Source: Beijerinckia mobilis
GTDB lineage: Bacteria; Pseudomonadota; Alphaproteobacteria; Rhizobiales; Beijerinckiaceae
Reading direction: 5' to 3'
Assembly: GCF_000745425.1 (NCBI RefSeq)
Contig: NZ_JQJH01000001.1
Location: 372,001 to 436,000 of the forward strand
DNA length: 64,000 nucleotides
Shown here piece after piece: positions 45,300-53,783 of this stretch. The notes below the pieces were generated by a model. The model ran no database searches. It worked only from the letters and a program-made list of their open reading frames with translations, and was not told the DNA's origin. A program made the position numbers and the translations under genes. Position 1 is the stretch's first letter. Each line of letters opens with the position of its first letter.

Positions 45300-46017
45300 T
45301 GCGATCTCCTTTCTTGGACAATTGACGGGAAAGCTCGATTTCAAAAACGTTAATAAAGGAAGAGAGTCTCTTGCTGTATTTGCTGATGTCGGTGCCAATA
45401 CGGTTATAGAAGACAACCGCTGGAATCGCCGCCACGAGGCCGAGCGCGGTGGCAAAAAGCGCCTCAGCAATACCAGGCGCAACGACCGACAGGCTGGTGT
45501 TGTTGGAGGCGGCAATGCCTTGGAACGAATTCATGATGCCCCAGACCGTGCCGAAAAGGCCAACGAAAGGCGCGACGGAACCGATGGTGGCAAGTCCGGA
45601 AAGCGAGCTTTGCAATTGATCGATGGCATTGGAACTGGCAAGCTGCGCAACGCGATGAATGCGCTCCTGTAGACTTTCACGTTGACCATCGGTGTAGACG
45701 AGATCGGCGGAACGGGCATGCTCTTCGATCATCGCACGGTAGACGGCAACCAGAGGATCATTGACAGGGGCTGCATTGAAGCTCTCGGCGAGCGAAGATA
45801 CTGGCAAACCCTGCTGTACGCTCCTGAGCAGTTTCTCTGCACGTTTATGCAATACACGCAGACGGATGAGCTTGTTGAAGATGACGACCCATCCCCAAAC
45901 AGAGGCGAGGACCAGGAGAATCATCACCGTCTTGACGACGCTATCAGCTTGCAGAAACAGCTCGACCGGGGACAGGACGTGAGCAGCGGCCGGGGCAGCC
46001 GTGATGGGATCACTCAT
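45280..46017 (-). CDS. exbB: Biopolymer transport protein ExbB/TolQ-type
   Basis: 245-residue proton-channel subunit. Three membrane helices: VKTVMILLVLASVWGWVVIF, the central IGSVAPFVGLFGTVWGIMNS with its downstream FQGIAAS, and IAEALFATALGLVAAIPAVV. These include the Thr/Glu-type residues of the ExbB/TolQ/MotA channel. It pairs with ExbD to drive TonB. The start is 58 bases after the tonB stop. TolQ is an alternative name on sequence alone, but adjacency to a true tonB and exbD argues for ExbB. Confidence 0.95.
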   Translation of the reverse strand: MSDPITAAPAAAHVLSPVELFLQADSVVKTVMILLVLASVWGWVVIFNKLIRLRVLHKRAEKLLRSVQQGLPVSSLAESFNAAPVNDPLVAVYRAMIEEHARSADLVYTDGQRESLQERIHRVAQLASSNAIDQLQSSLSGLATIGSVAPFVGLFGTVWGIMNSFQGIAASNNTSLSVVAPGIAEALFATALGLVAAIPAVVFYNRIGTDISKYSKRLSSFINVFEIELSRQLSKKGDRNGLRVA

Positions 46018-46075
46018 TGATTATCCTCTATGGGTTTAGCGTGGGAAGAATGATTGTCGAGACGAGGCCGTCGGC

Positions 46076-46906
46076 TCAATGCAGGCGGTAAGCAATGGCA
46101 CCGGAGAGGGAGACCGGACGCGACATGCCGGAGGGCGGAAAGGGCGCGGCGCGGGCAAGCGCGGCGGCGGCGGCGGCGTCGAGGGCCGGATTGCCGGAAG
46201 GCGTGATGCTCTTTGAGATGAGTTCGCCGGAGGGCCCGATAACGATGTGATAGGGGACACGGCCGGAAGCGCCAGAAGCCAGCGCGGCACGCGGATAATT
46301 ATTGCCAGCGACACGTGCAATACGAGCATGGACGAGATTGGCATAACCGGAAACCACCGCATTTGATGGTCCAGCCCCGCCAGTGCCGGCAGAACCGGGC
46401 GGCGCTGCGTGATTGGCTGAGGCTGCGGTGGGCTTTTTGACAGCGGGCTTCGCTGGCGGGGGCTTCTTCTCAACCTTCTTGACGGGTTTGGGTGGAATGG
46501 GCTTCGGCGGCTCAACCGGGACCACGGGTTCCGGCTCGACAGCGGGCGGAGGCGGCGGAGCCAGATCCTGCGGCGGCTCCTCAACCGGAGGCTCCTCCAC
46601 GGGCGGCACCTCAGGTGGCTGTTCAACCGGCCTTTCTTCGGCGGTCGGCGGCGCCTCCGGTGCGGGCGCAGCGGGCTCGATCACCAATTCGAGCGGTTCT
46701 TCCAGCGGCGCCTCAACCGGCTTTGCTGAATAGGTGACTACGCCGGCGAGCGCGAGAGCATAGACAATGAGGACGATTGCCGTCGTACGGTAAGACGGCT
46801 TTGGCAATTCAGGAAGCAGTAACCCCTGCACGCCACCCTCGGCCTGAAACAGGTCGATATTTGAATCGGAAAAAGGAGAAGGCGAAGGAGCGAGCGCAGC
46901 CGTCAT
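46076..46906 (-). CDS. tonB: TonB energy transducer
   Basis: 276-residue protein. It has an N-terminal cytoplasmic part, one helix (TTAIVLIVYALALAGVV) and a periplasmic Pro-rich spacer of Pro-Glu then Pro-Lys repeats (PVEPPKPIPPKPVKKVEKKP). The C-terminal TonB domain reads LVHARIARVAGNNYPRAALA, GRVPYHIVIGPSGELISKSI and ALDAAAAAALARAAPFPPS. It carries energy from ExbBD to outer-membrane receptors such as the one at the left edge. It is first in a tonB-exbB-exbD operon; the promoter lies in the AT-rich stretch 46918-46970. Confidence 0.94.
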   Translation of the reverse strand: MTAALAPSPSPFSDSNIDLFQAEGGVQGLLLPELPKPSYRTTAIVLIVYALALAGVVTYSAKPVEAPLEEPLELVIEPAAPAPEAPPTAEERPVEQPPEVPPVEEPPVEEPPQDLAPPPPPAVEPEPVVPVEPPKPIPPKPVKKVEKKPPPAKPAVKKPTAASANHAAPPGSAGTGGAGPSNAVVSGYANLVHARIARVAGNNYPRAALASGASGRVPYHIVIGPSGELISKSITPSGNPALDAAAAAALARAAPFPPSGMSRPVSLSGAIAYRLH

Positions 46907-47820
46907 CGTGAAAAGCGTCCGTGCAAAATTGGATTATAAATATACTATTCTAGTAGATTTATAAATCAAGTGGATTTTATGCCCACGCAATCTCTTTTGC
47001 ATCACGAGAAAGTTGGCATCCACAATCGCCCGGTCTCATCGAATATCGGGTCATCAATCGACCCACACTCAGAGAGCGATAAATTATTTAGGGAAAAAGA
47101 CCTTACTATGCTTCTCCGTTGTCACACCGACATCTTCAAGCAGCGCGCTGAGACAATTGGCATTCGATGATATATGACCAACATCCGCAATCGCATTATC
47201 GGTGCTGCTTTTCGACAAAGAAGCCTCGGCAACCGCAGATTTCCTGGCAGGAACAGTTTTGGTTTGGGCTGGAGACTCCGGGACAGCACCTGAGGCAGGA
47301 GACTAAATCCCACGGGAGTCCACACAGCAAGCATGCGGCCCACTCGCCGCGCTGAGAAGCTGGATGAGGAAGGTATAGGCCAGAACCACGCGATATTTTA
47401 GATTATAAGCCTATAATCTAGCCACACTATCTCTGAGATTAGACTCATACTACTTTTTAGAAAATTTGAATTTTGACAAGTGAGCTTTTAGAGACTCTTG
47501 ATACTTACTTCCTGACCGAAGAATATCATGGGGAAATCGGTTCCACTCAGGGCGTCAACTCATAAGCGGCGGTACATCAAATCTTGTCGCGACGAGCTTG
47601 ACATAGCAGGTACTTGACCACAGCTTTCTCGTAACATCCCGTGATGATACGGACTTGTTTGATCCGGATCATAGCATCAAGGCCGAAGGACTGGCATCAG
47701 CCGTACAATCGACCTTTCCACTGTTGGTTCATTGAACAGAGGGTCAATCTGATTTCAACACCACCAGACGACCCTCAGACACCATTATCGCTAGCGAGCC
47801 ATCCATCGCCAACTCTCACG
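46907..47820. promoter_or_regulatory. Long AT-rich region upstream of tonB
   Basis: About 900 bases with no intact gene. 46930-46972 (TATAAATATACTATTCTAG, TAGATTTATAAATC) is very AT-rich and nearly palindromic about TTCTAG, a plausible iron- or sulfur-responsive operator and promoter for tonB. A start-less frame of 72 codons on the reverse strand at 47084-47302 has protein-like composition and may be a decayed gene end. A 9-bp-arm palindrome lies at 47399-47420. Confidence 0.45.
47399..47420. promoter_or_regulatory. Palindrome, operator candidate
   Basis: TAGATTATA-AGCC-TATAATCTA, perfect 9-bp arms around 4 bases. It lies about 490 bases before tonB and 400 past the porin end. No gene start is close, so it could be an operator for an undetected transcript or a short transcript-end structure. 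Confidence 0.4.
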
Positions 47821-49314
47821 CTAAAACGCGAGGACGGATCCGAAAAGCATCGCATTATTACTATAGCCAGATCCCGTTTGATTCTTTTGCGTCGTGTGTA
47901 TGTATTCAGCCTCGAGGGACATCCACTCCGTCAGTTTATAGCGGGCAAATCCCATATAGGCGTCACTGGACCGGATGAGTGTGCCGGGATCTCCATAGAC
48001 GGAATCAAGCAGGCTTATCCCCCAGCTGGCACCAACCCTGAAGCGATCGGAAATTCGGAAACTACCCTGCGCATAACCACCATAAGATTGACGTTTCACA
48101 CCATTTACAGAAATGCCATCATAGAATAGCGCTGCCGTCCCGAGTCCATTGCCGTAATAGGCGGAAACGAGAAAGCTCACGGGCGCAATATCGAGTTTTA
48201 TGCCGCCATCAACCCCATAGGCACGGATATTCGTCCCGGGCGCCAAATTGACAGCATCCCCAACCTCTGCCCTATGCTGCTGCGTCAAGGCACTCGTCCA
48301 TAGGGACAGGCCAACGCCCTCCGTCAGGACGCCGGCATATTTCAAACGGCCCTGGATCATCGGTTGGTCATGGGCCGTCATCGTGCCTGAATCACCAGAG
48401 AAATTAAACTCCTGCAAGGGAGTGAATGCACCAATCGAGAATGTCACGCCATTGAAATTTGGTGATGTATAGCTGATTTGCGGAATATAATCCGCATAGA
48501 GATATCCATAACCAATATGCGCAAGCGTTGAATTATGCGGTGTCGAATTGAAGAATGGAACACCCGCGCCGAAAATCGCGTCATCGTTAAAGAGGGAATC
48601 CGATGCGAACAACCCGACATCACGTCCAATCTTGATAGTCCCAAATTCCGGCGTGCCGATCGTGCCATAAACTTGACGCGCATCAATACCTGGAGTGCCG
48701 AGCGCCACCGCCGCGCCGCCGCTATTGGCATTGAGGAAACCGGTATTGATATTTGAGCCACCCGTGTAAAGGCCCAATGTGAAACCAAGATCATAGCCCA
48801 TCTGATTGGTAGACAGACTGAGAAGCAGCAAGCTCGGAGGCACGCCTCCACGGATCGCAAAGCTGTTATTCGCGCCTGTTGTCATCAAGGCGCCATCCAC
48901 TTGGGGACCATGAGTCGGATTAAAGACCTGTGAGGCGAAGAATGTAACCGCACCGCTCAAACTGACATCGACATCACCAATGCGTACGCCAAGCCCTTTC
49001 TTAGCGGCTTTGACATACCGGTCATCCGGCGAAGCTATATTGACCTTCTGATCCGGAGAGCCAAGATTGGCATGCTTGATATTTTTGCTTCGTGTCCTTT
49101 GAGCCTCGACCTCACTTTCATGCCTAGCTTTCAGCTTCTTGAATTCCGACGAGGTCAGAATTCCTTTGCGCTTGAGTTCTTCCAGCAATTGATCGGTCGT
49201 ATCGGCATGAGCAAATTCAATAATGGGAGACAGGCTTAAGCCAAAACCAAAAAGCAGTCTCGTTACCGCAATTCTACTGATAGAAAAACCTTTCGCTCTC
49301 TGGATTATCGGCAT
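47821..49314 (-). CDS. Outer-membrane porin
   Basis: 497-residue beta-barrel protein. The signal sequence is IAVTRLLFGFGLSLSPII ending FAHA. A short coiled-coil or SLH-like segment, TTDQLLEELKRKGILTSSEF, follows; this is common at the start of Gram-negative porins with a periplasmic N-domain. The barrel has GLGVRIGDVDVSLSGAV as first strand, GTPEFGTIKIGRDVGLFASD (constriction-loop region of general porins) and C-terminal strands ending in Phe (SNNAMLFGSVLAF), as required for Bam-dependent assembly. The start at 49314 follows GGGAGGGGG. It may be the outer-membrane route for small sulfonates or amides; this is inference. Confidence 0.85.
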   Translation of the reverse strand: MPIIQRAKGFSISRIAVTRLLFGFGLSLSPIIEFAHADTTDQLLEELKRKGILTSSEFKKLKARHESEVEAQRTRSKNIKHANLGSPDQKVNIASPDDRYVKAAKKGLGVRIGDVDVSLSGAVTFFASQVFNPTHGPQVDGALMTTGANNSFAIRGGVPPSLLLLSLSTNQMGYDLGFTLGLYTGGSNINTGFLNANSGGAAVALGTPGIDARQVYGTIGTPEFGTIKIGRDVGLFASDSLFNDDAIFGAGVPFFNSTPHNSTLAHIGYGYLYADYIPQISYTSPNFNGVTFSIGAFTPLQEFNFSGDSGTMTAHDQPMIQGRLKYAGVLTEGVGLSLWTSALTQQHRAEVGDAVNLAPGTNIRAYGVDGGIKLDIAPVSFLVSAYYGNGLGTAALFYDGISVNGVKRQSYGGYAQGSFRISDRFRVGASWGISLLDSVYGDPGTLIRSSDAYMGFARYKLTEWMSLEAEYIHTTQKNQTGSGYSNNAMLFGSVLAF

Positions 49315-50254
49315 CTTCCCCCTCCCCTTTTTCAAGGCAGAAATGATCATTCTGCTTCACCCCCGATCGACACTTGTCATCAACCAAGAGCCCGCCCGTC
49401 ACTCCCAATGACGAACGCCCAGCCTCTCAAGCGATGCCGTATCATAGAGATAACCAGCATCAAAGTTTCAGGATTCACGCCCTGACTCATGCTTTCGTCT
49501 TTGGCACATAGGAAATATGCGCCAAAGGCGGAACGGAGACTGGATCTTCTCTGTAATTTCGCACATTAAATATTTTTTACACCCACCCCAACACCAGATG
49601 TATCCATATGACCTTCAACATTTTCGATTCTTATAAATATTTGAAAAATGAGTATCTATTTACACATGAGGGCAACGCATCTCCCAAAGGTCCTATGTCG
49701 TAGATCGTATGCATCATTATGGAACATCTCTGACTTTCGAAGTACTTTATAGAAATACTATTATTAATTTCATCCAAAGATTAGACAAGATCCATGAAAG
49801 CATTATGCACGGTCGCGTTTGGATAATTCGACAAGGACTCACCGCCGTGACCAGCATATAAATACTTGTTTCAATTTTCTTGATGCTGAAAAATAATCGG
49901 CAGTGAATACTCAATGGACTTCGCACGAGCAGCACGAGTAGAACTTCCAAGGCAACACCGCCAAGCAAGAGCGCTGCAGGAACTACCCAGCAGACACGGA
50001 CCATATAAATATTATCGCAGATCCCGCTTGAAACGGGCCTAATTGTGCTCCATCCGCCGCTGATGACGCCAGACAGAGCTATTACCATGCTCAATCATCA
50101 TAATGAATGTATAATTTAAATATAGCGCACCTGAAGGTGCACGAAAGCCTTTCATAGCAAGTAAAAGCGCGCCTATCAAAGCGGCATTTTTGTATTTTTG
50201 TTGCATACCTTGCGTTTAAATGCACGTGTCTGTGCAGGACCAGGTAGTCCAAAT
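49315..50254. other. AT-rich intergenic region upstream of porin
   Basis: 940 bases. It should hold the porin promoter. A 115-codon frame on the reverse strand (49747-50094) is hydrophobic but has no ribosome-binding site, atypical codon use and no recognised relative; I do not call it a gene. Nothing else was supported. Confidence 0.4.
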
Positions 50255-50290
50255 GAAAAAACTTGTGGGCTGTTTGAACAGCCCACAAGT
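50255..50290 (-). terminator. Intrinsic terminator of the TPR-like gene
   Basis: On the reverse strand, ACTTGTGGGCTGT-TCAA-ACAGCCCACAAGT (13-bp arms) is followed by TTTTTTCATTT. It begins 36 bases past the stop codon. Confidence 0.95.
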
Positions 50291-50326
50291 TCATAACAAC
50301 TAACAAAACAATAAGCCTGACGCATG

Positions 50327-51751
50327 TCAGCGACGAACGGTTTCCCGACTGGCAAACAACTTATCAATCGTATCGCGCCAATCTTCCAATTGTGCCGTCA
50401 TCTTCTTATCATCATCGAGCTTCTGCAAAATCACCCGCGCTTCACGGATCAATTGAATATTTGTATTGACACCACCGACTTTCAGTAAGGAAGCAACGAG
50501 ATCGCTCTGTGTTTGCAAATTCTGAGGATCATTGGCTGCCAGTTCACGATTGATTTTCAAACTATTCTCATAAGCTTCCCGGGCGCCAGACTTATCGCCA
50601 GTCCCCAATTTCAGGTCACCGATCCGGTTGAGCGTCAACACGACGTCACGTTGCGCGAATTTGCTTGTCGTCCCGGTAGAGGCTAGCTGGTGGGACACAT
50701 CCAGACTTTGGTTATAGGCATCAAGCGCGCCTGGTATATCTGCAGCCGCCCGCTTAACGTCACCAATCATCGCGAAATTCAGGGAAGCATCGCGCCGCCA
50801 ATCAGCATTGGCGGGATCGAGATTGATCAATCTATGACAAACTGCAGCATTTTCCTGATAGGCGTTGAGCGCGCCAGGCAGGTCACCAAGACTCTTCTTC
50901 AAATCTCCGATTCTCGAAAGAGCAAGTTTGGTATCACGTTGCCATTCCTCATTGCCCGGGTCGGCGGAAATAAGCTTGCGATCCATATCCAGGCTAGCCA
51001 AGTAGGATTCAATCGCTGTTTTTTGGTCGCCAATATCGCGGCTGACATCGCCGACCATGAAAAGACCTACAGCGACATCATGCTGCCATTCCTGATTGGC
51101 CTCATCATTGGCAAGCAGCCGACGCGCGATGGTCAGGCCTTCCTTATATGCTTCACGCGCTCCTTTGTGATCTCCGATCGATTGCTTGATCTCGCCGCTT
51201 TTGATGAGATTGACAGCGACATCGCGCTGCCATTCGGCATTGCCAGGATCAGCAACGGCAAGCTTACGTTCAGCCCCGAGGCTCGACTCATAGGCTTCAA
51301 GAGCACCTCGCAAATCACCGGCAGCCCGTTTCATATCCCCGATCATGATAAAACTAATGGAGAGGTTGCGTTGCCACTCTGTATTCTCGGGGTCGATGGC
51401 GACAAGTTTACGTCCAACCGCAAGACTCGCTTGATAAGCCTTCTCGGCTCCTTTGCTATCACCGGAAGCGCGCTTCAAATCGCCCTGAGTGATGAATTCC
51501 AGCCAAACTGCATGTTGCTTGTCGGGATCTTTCTTTTCCAGACCAGCCGGGTACGAGATTGCACCAACATCAGCGGTTTGAGGACCAAGGGGAGAAGCAT
51601 GCCCCTCAAATGCAGGCATTTGTATAAAGAGTGCATTGATTGTTAATGCCCACGCTATCTGGCTGCCGGCATCACTGCGCACGCATTGCTGACCCCGCGC
51701 GAAAAACCGCACACTTTTGATCCCATGCGTAATAAAATACGGCCAAGCCAT
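50327..51751 (-). CDS. Tetratricopeptide-like protein with 48-residue tandem repeats
   Basis: 474-residue protein. After a short N-terminal hydrophobic stretch (IAWALTINALFIQMP, possibly a signal), seven to eight tandem units of exactly 48 residues follow. Consensus by eye: WQRDVAVNLIMIGDLKRAAG, then DxxGAxxAYxxSLxxxRKLx, then AxDPxNxE. Each unit is an elongated TPR helix pair with conserved Gly-Asp and Trp. Such arrays bind partner proteins, but no partner is visible. The ATG at 51751 follows GGGGAGGTGA; the frame is open for 28 codons before it. The gene stands alone with its own terminator, in an AT-rich, gene-poor zone. Confidence 0.85.
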   Translation of the reverse strand: MAWPYFITHGIKSVRFFARGQQCVRSDAGSQIAWALTINALFIQMPAFEGHASPLGPQTADVGAISYPAGLEKKDPDKQHAVWLEFITQGDLKRASGDSKGAEKAYQASLAVGRKLVAIDPENTEWQRNLSISFIMIGDMKRAAGDLRGALEAYESSLGAERKLAVADPGNAEWQRDVAVNLIKSGEIKQSIGDHKGAREAYKEGLTIARRLLANDEANQEWQHDVAVGLFMVGDVSRDIGDQKTAIESYLASLDMDRKLISADPGNEEWQRDTKLALSRIGDLKKSLGDLPGALNAYQENAAVCHRLINLDPANADWRRDASLNFAMIGDVKRAAADIPGALDAYNQSLDVSHQLASTGTTSKFAQRDVVLTLNRIGDLKLGTGDKSGAREAYENSLKINRELAANDPQNLQTQSDLVASLLKVGGVNTNIQLIREARVILQKLDDDKKMTAQLEDWRDTIDKLFASRETVRR

Positions 51752-52858
51752 GCCTGTCACCTCCCCTTTTGGACCCATTTCCCGGGCCATTATCAATATT
51801 AAACTATTATTTAAGCTGCCAAAATTACTCGGCAACCGTCTAGCTTATAGATTTGTCTGCAAATATGAATGATATTGAATGCGATATCAAGTCTTGTCAC
51901 CAAAAACCAAGGCAATGCATCTATTCAAGTGAATTAATGTATTACTGCCACAATGCCCGAAAATCCGTTCCCCGTGTAGTCCGTGAATTTTCAGGAAAAG
52001 TCTAAAATCAAGCGAAAGATACGACCATCACTTCCCAATCCTCCTTCCCTCCAAGAGCTTTTGTCATCTTAGGGCGTTATTACTGCCTCCACAGCAACAC
52101 CCCGTTTAGATCAAGAAGAGATTGAAAATATGCTTGCTTCATCATCCGCGGGATGAATGTCCACAAACATACAGGGGTCGGAGCCGGCACGATACTCTGG
52201 TAGTTTGAATCGAATATGTGTCCCTGCCGATGTGAAATGGACCGCGTGACTTTGACAGCCTCATCGATACTGCCGCCCCGCCTGAGCCTGCCGCACATGC
52301 GAAAAATGCAATGATGCATTGCACAAATCATTGCTAGTCAATCGCTTCAACAGGTTTATATCTTCTGCCATAAAGCTGCTAAGCCCAACAGCTTTATGGC
52401 AGAAGATACCAATAAATGCCATGATTTCCGGGGCTTGGAGGAGGGTGGATCAAGGATCGTCACGCGACACTTTCTGCAGGCTGAATTCTTATATCCAACG
52501 GCATGAAAATGCCCTCCAATAGGATTTTTTCTAAATTTCGTAGTCCCGACACAAACATTCAAGCGGGCTTACTTTTCGGGATTTTAAATTTCAGTTAATT
52601 GATCTACAGACAATAATATCTTTCATTTTTACCTTATTTCGCATCCAAACAAACGGTTTTAAATTTGCGCAATGGCTGTCGAGATAAAACAACGGGAGAC
52701 GGTTCGACCACGACCCGCCCTAAGATAAAAGCTTAACTCATAGGTGTATCAGCTCGATCTATGGAAGAAGCATCCTGAGATCGAGCGTAGCGGCAGAAAG
52801 TCTCTGAGGTCCTCATGACCCACCGATCTACGGCCGCACAATGGTTGAGGAACGTTCA
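51752..52858. other. Gene-poor AT-rich region
   Basis: 1.1 kb with no supported gene. It contains the promoter of the TPR-like gene, a 20-bp-arm hairpin (52359-52408), and a 9-bp-arm inverted repeat GCTCGATCT/AGATCGAGC (52752-52786) about 75 bases before the small secreted protein. An 83-codon reverse-strand frame (52080-52331) has no convincing features. Confidence 0.45.
52359..52408. repeat. Large inverted repeat, 20-bp perfect arms
   Basis: Arms TATCTTCTGCCATAAAGCTG and its exact complement, separated by 10 bases (CTAAGCCCAA). No T-run follows in either direction, so it is not a standard terminator. No transposase or target duplication is evident next to it. Confidence 0.9.
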
Positions 52859-53092
52859 ATGAAATATCGTCTTATAGCCGCATTCATTGCTGTAATGGCC
52901 TTCGCGGGCCAGCCTTCTGCGGCGGAAGTTTTCGATCCTTTCCAGTCCCTGCTTGAAAAAATGCGAGGCGATGCGCCCGAATACTCCCCTCCGGCATCGG
53001 CGCCTCACAGCGGAGGCTCCCAGTCCCAGGCGATGCCAGCGCCGACCCTTCACCCCCATGTTTATCCCTATAAAGGGACGCATAGCCGGTAA
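52859..53092 (+). CDS. Small secreted protein of unknown function
   Basis: 77 residues. The start is MKYRLIAAFIAVMAFAGQPS followed by AAEV, a clean Sec signal with likely cleavage after SAA. The mature part is about 54 residues, rich in Pro, Ser and His (YSPPASAPHSGGS, PTLHPHVYPYKG). The ATG at 52859 follows GAGGAA at 7 bases; an ATG six codons earlier is in frame. No relative was recognised. It stands alone. Confidence 0.55.
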   Translation: MKYRLIAAFIAVMAFAGQPSAAEVFDPFQSLLEKMRGDAPEYSPPASAPHSGGSQSQAMPAPTLHPHVYPYKGTHSR

Positions 53093-53783
53093 TCTTCCCT
53101 CTTAACTGGGAAGCAAGCAAGAGAGCGGGAACGGGTGCAGCGGAGTCAGGAATATCGGGATCATCCGTCGAGCACCCTCCCACGACACGCATCTTGCCAA
53201 AATATACCACTATCCTGAAGGAATAAGGTGGCGAAATCTTATAAACCATTGGAATAAAATGCTTTATAAGATCGGAACCTGGAATCCCTACGGAATTCTT
53301 GTATACCATCCTTAAAACCGGGCCATAAGCTCGGCCCTGTCCTGTAAGAGCCGCCACACCATCATCCCTTCGATACATGAAATTCCGGCACGATGGTCAG
53401 ATAGCCGAGGGTCATCAATTCCAAGATACGTGTGTATTGACTTGCTTCAGAGACATCGGATGATTCCGAAATGCTTTATCTGGGCGACGATATCCTGGCT
53501 TGGATGATAAAGCCTGACAAAATTTCCTCCAGACGCATCAATCCCGCAGACAGAATGGTCCTTGTACGTTGGCTCGGGCTACAGATCATGACGCCTGATG
53601 ACGAGACATGGCATAGCGCAATGATCAATACCCCCCGCATTTCCGGTTTCCAATCCCGATCATTTTTACGCTCTGCTGAGGAGGAGACAGCGACACTCTC
53701 GCTGGCACCGCTCCGGGAGCAACTGTTCCGGGCAAGAAAGAAAAGAGAATATCGAAGACAATACCCTTTGAACCGCGGATACT
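53093..53783. other. Intergenic region, no supported gene
   Basis: 690 bases. ATCTTATAAA and its complement (53236-53272, 17-base spacer) form a weak inverted repeat. A 140-codon + strand frame starting at 53471 overlaps the end of the sensor kinase on the other strand; its first 100 codons are free but have no ribosome-binding site or known motif, so it is not called. Confidence 0.4.

Noticed and set aside
49747-50094. 115-codon hydrophobic reverse-strand frame
   Set aside because: AT-rich region, no ribosome-binding site, no recognisable pattern; hydrophobicity can come from T-rich sequence.
52080-52331. 83-codon reverse-strand frame
   Set aside because: No start signal or family resemblance; a second overlapping frame is equally open.
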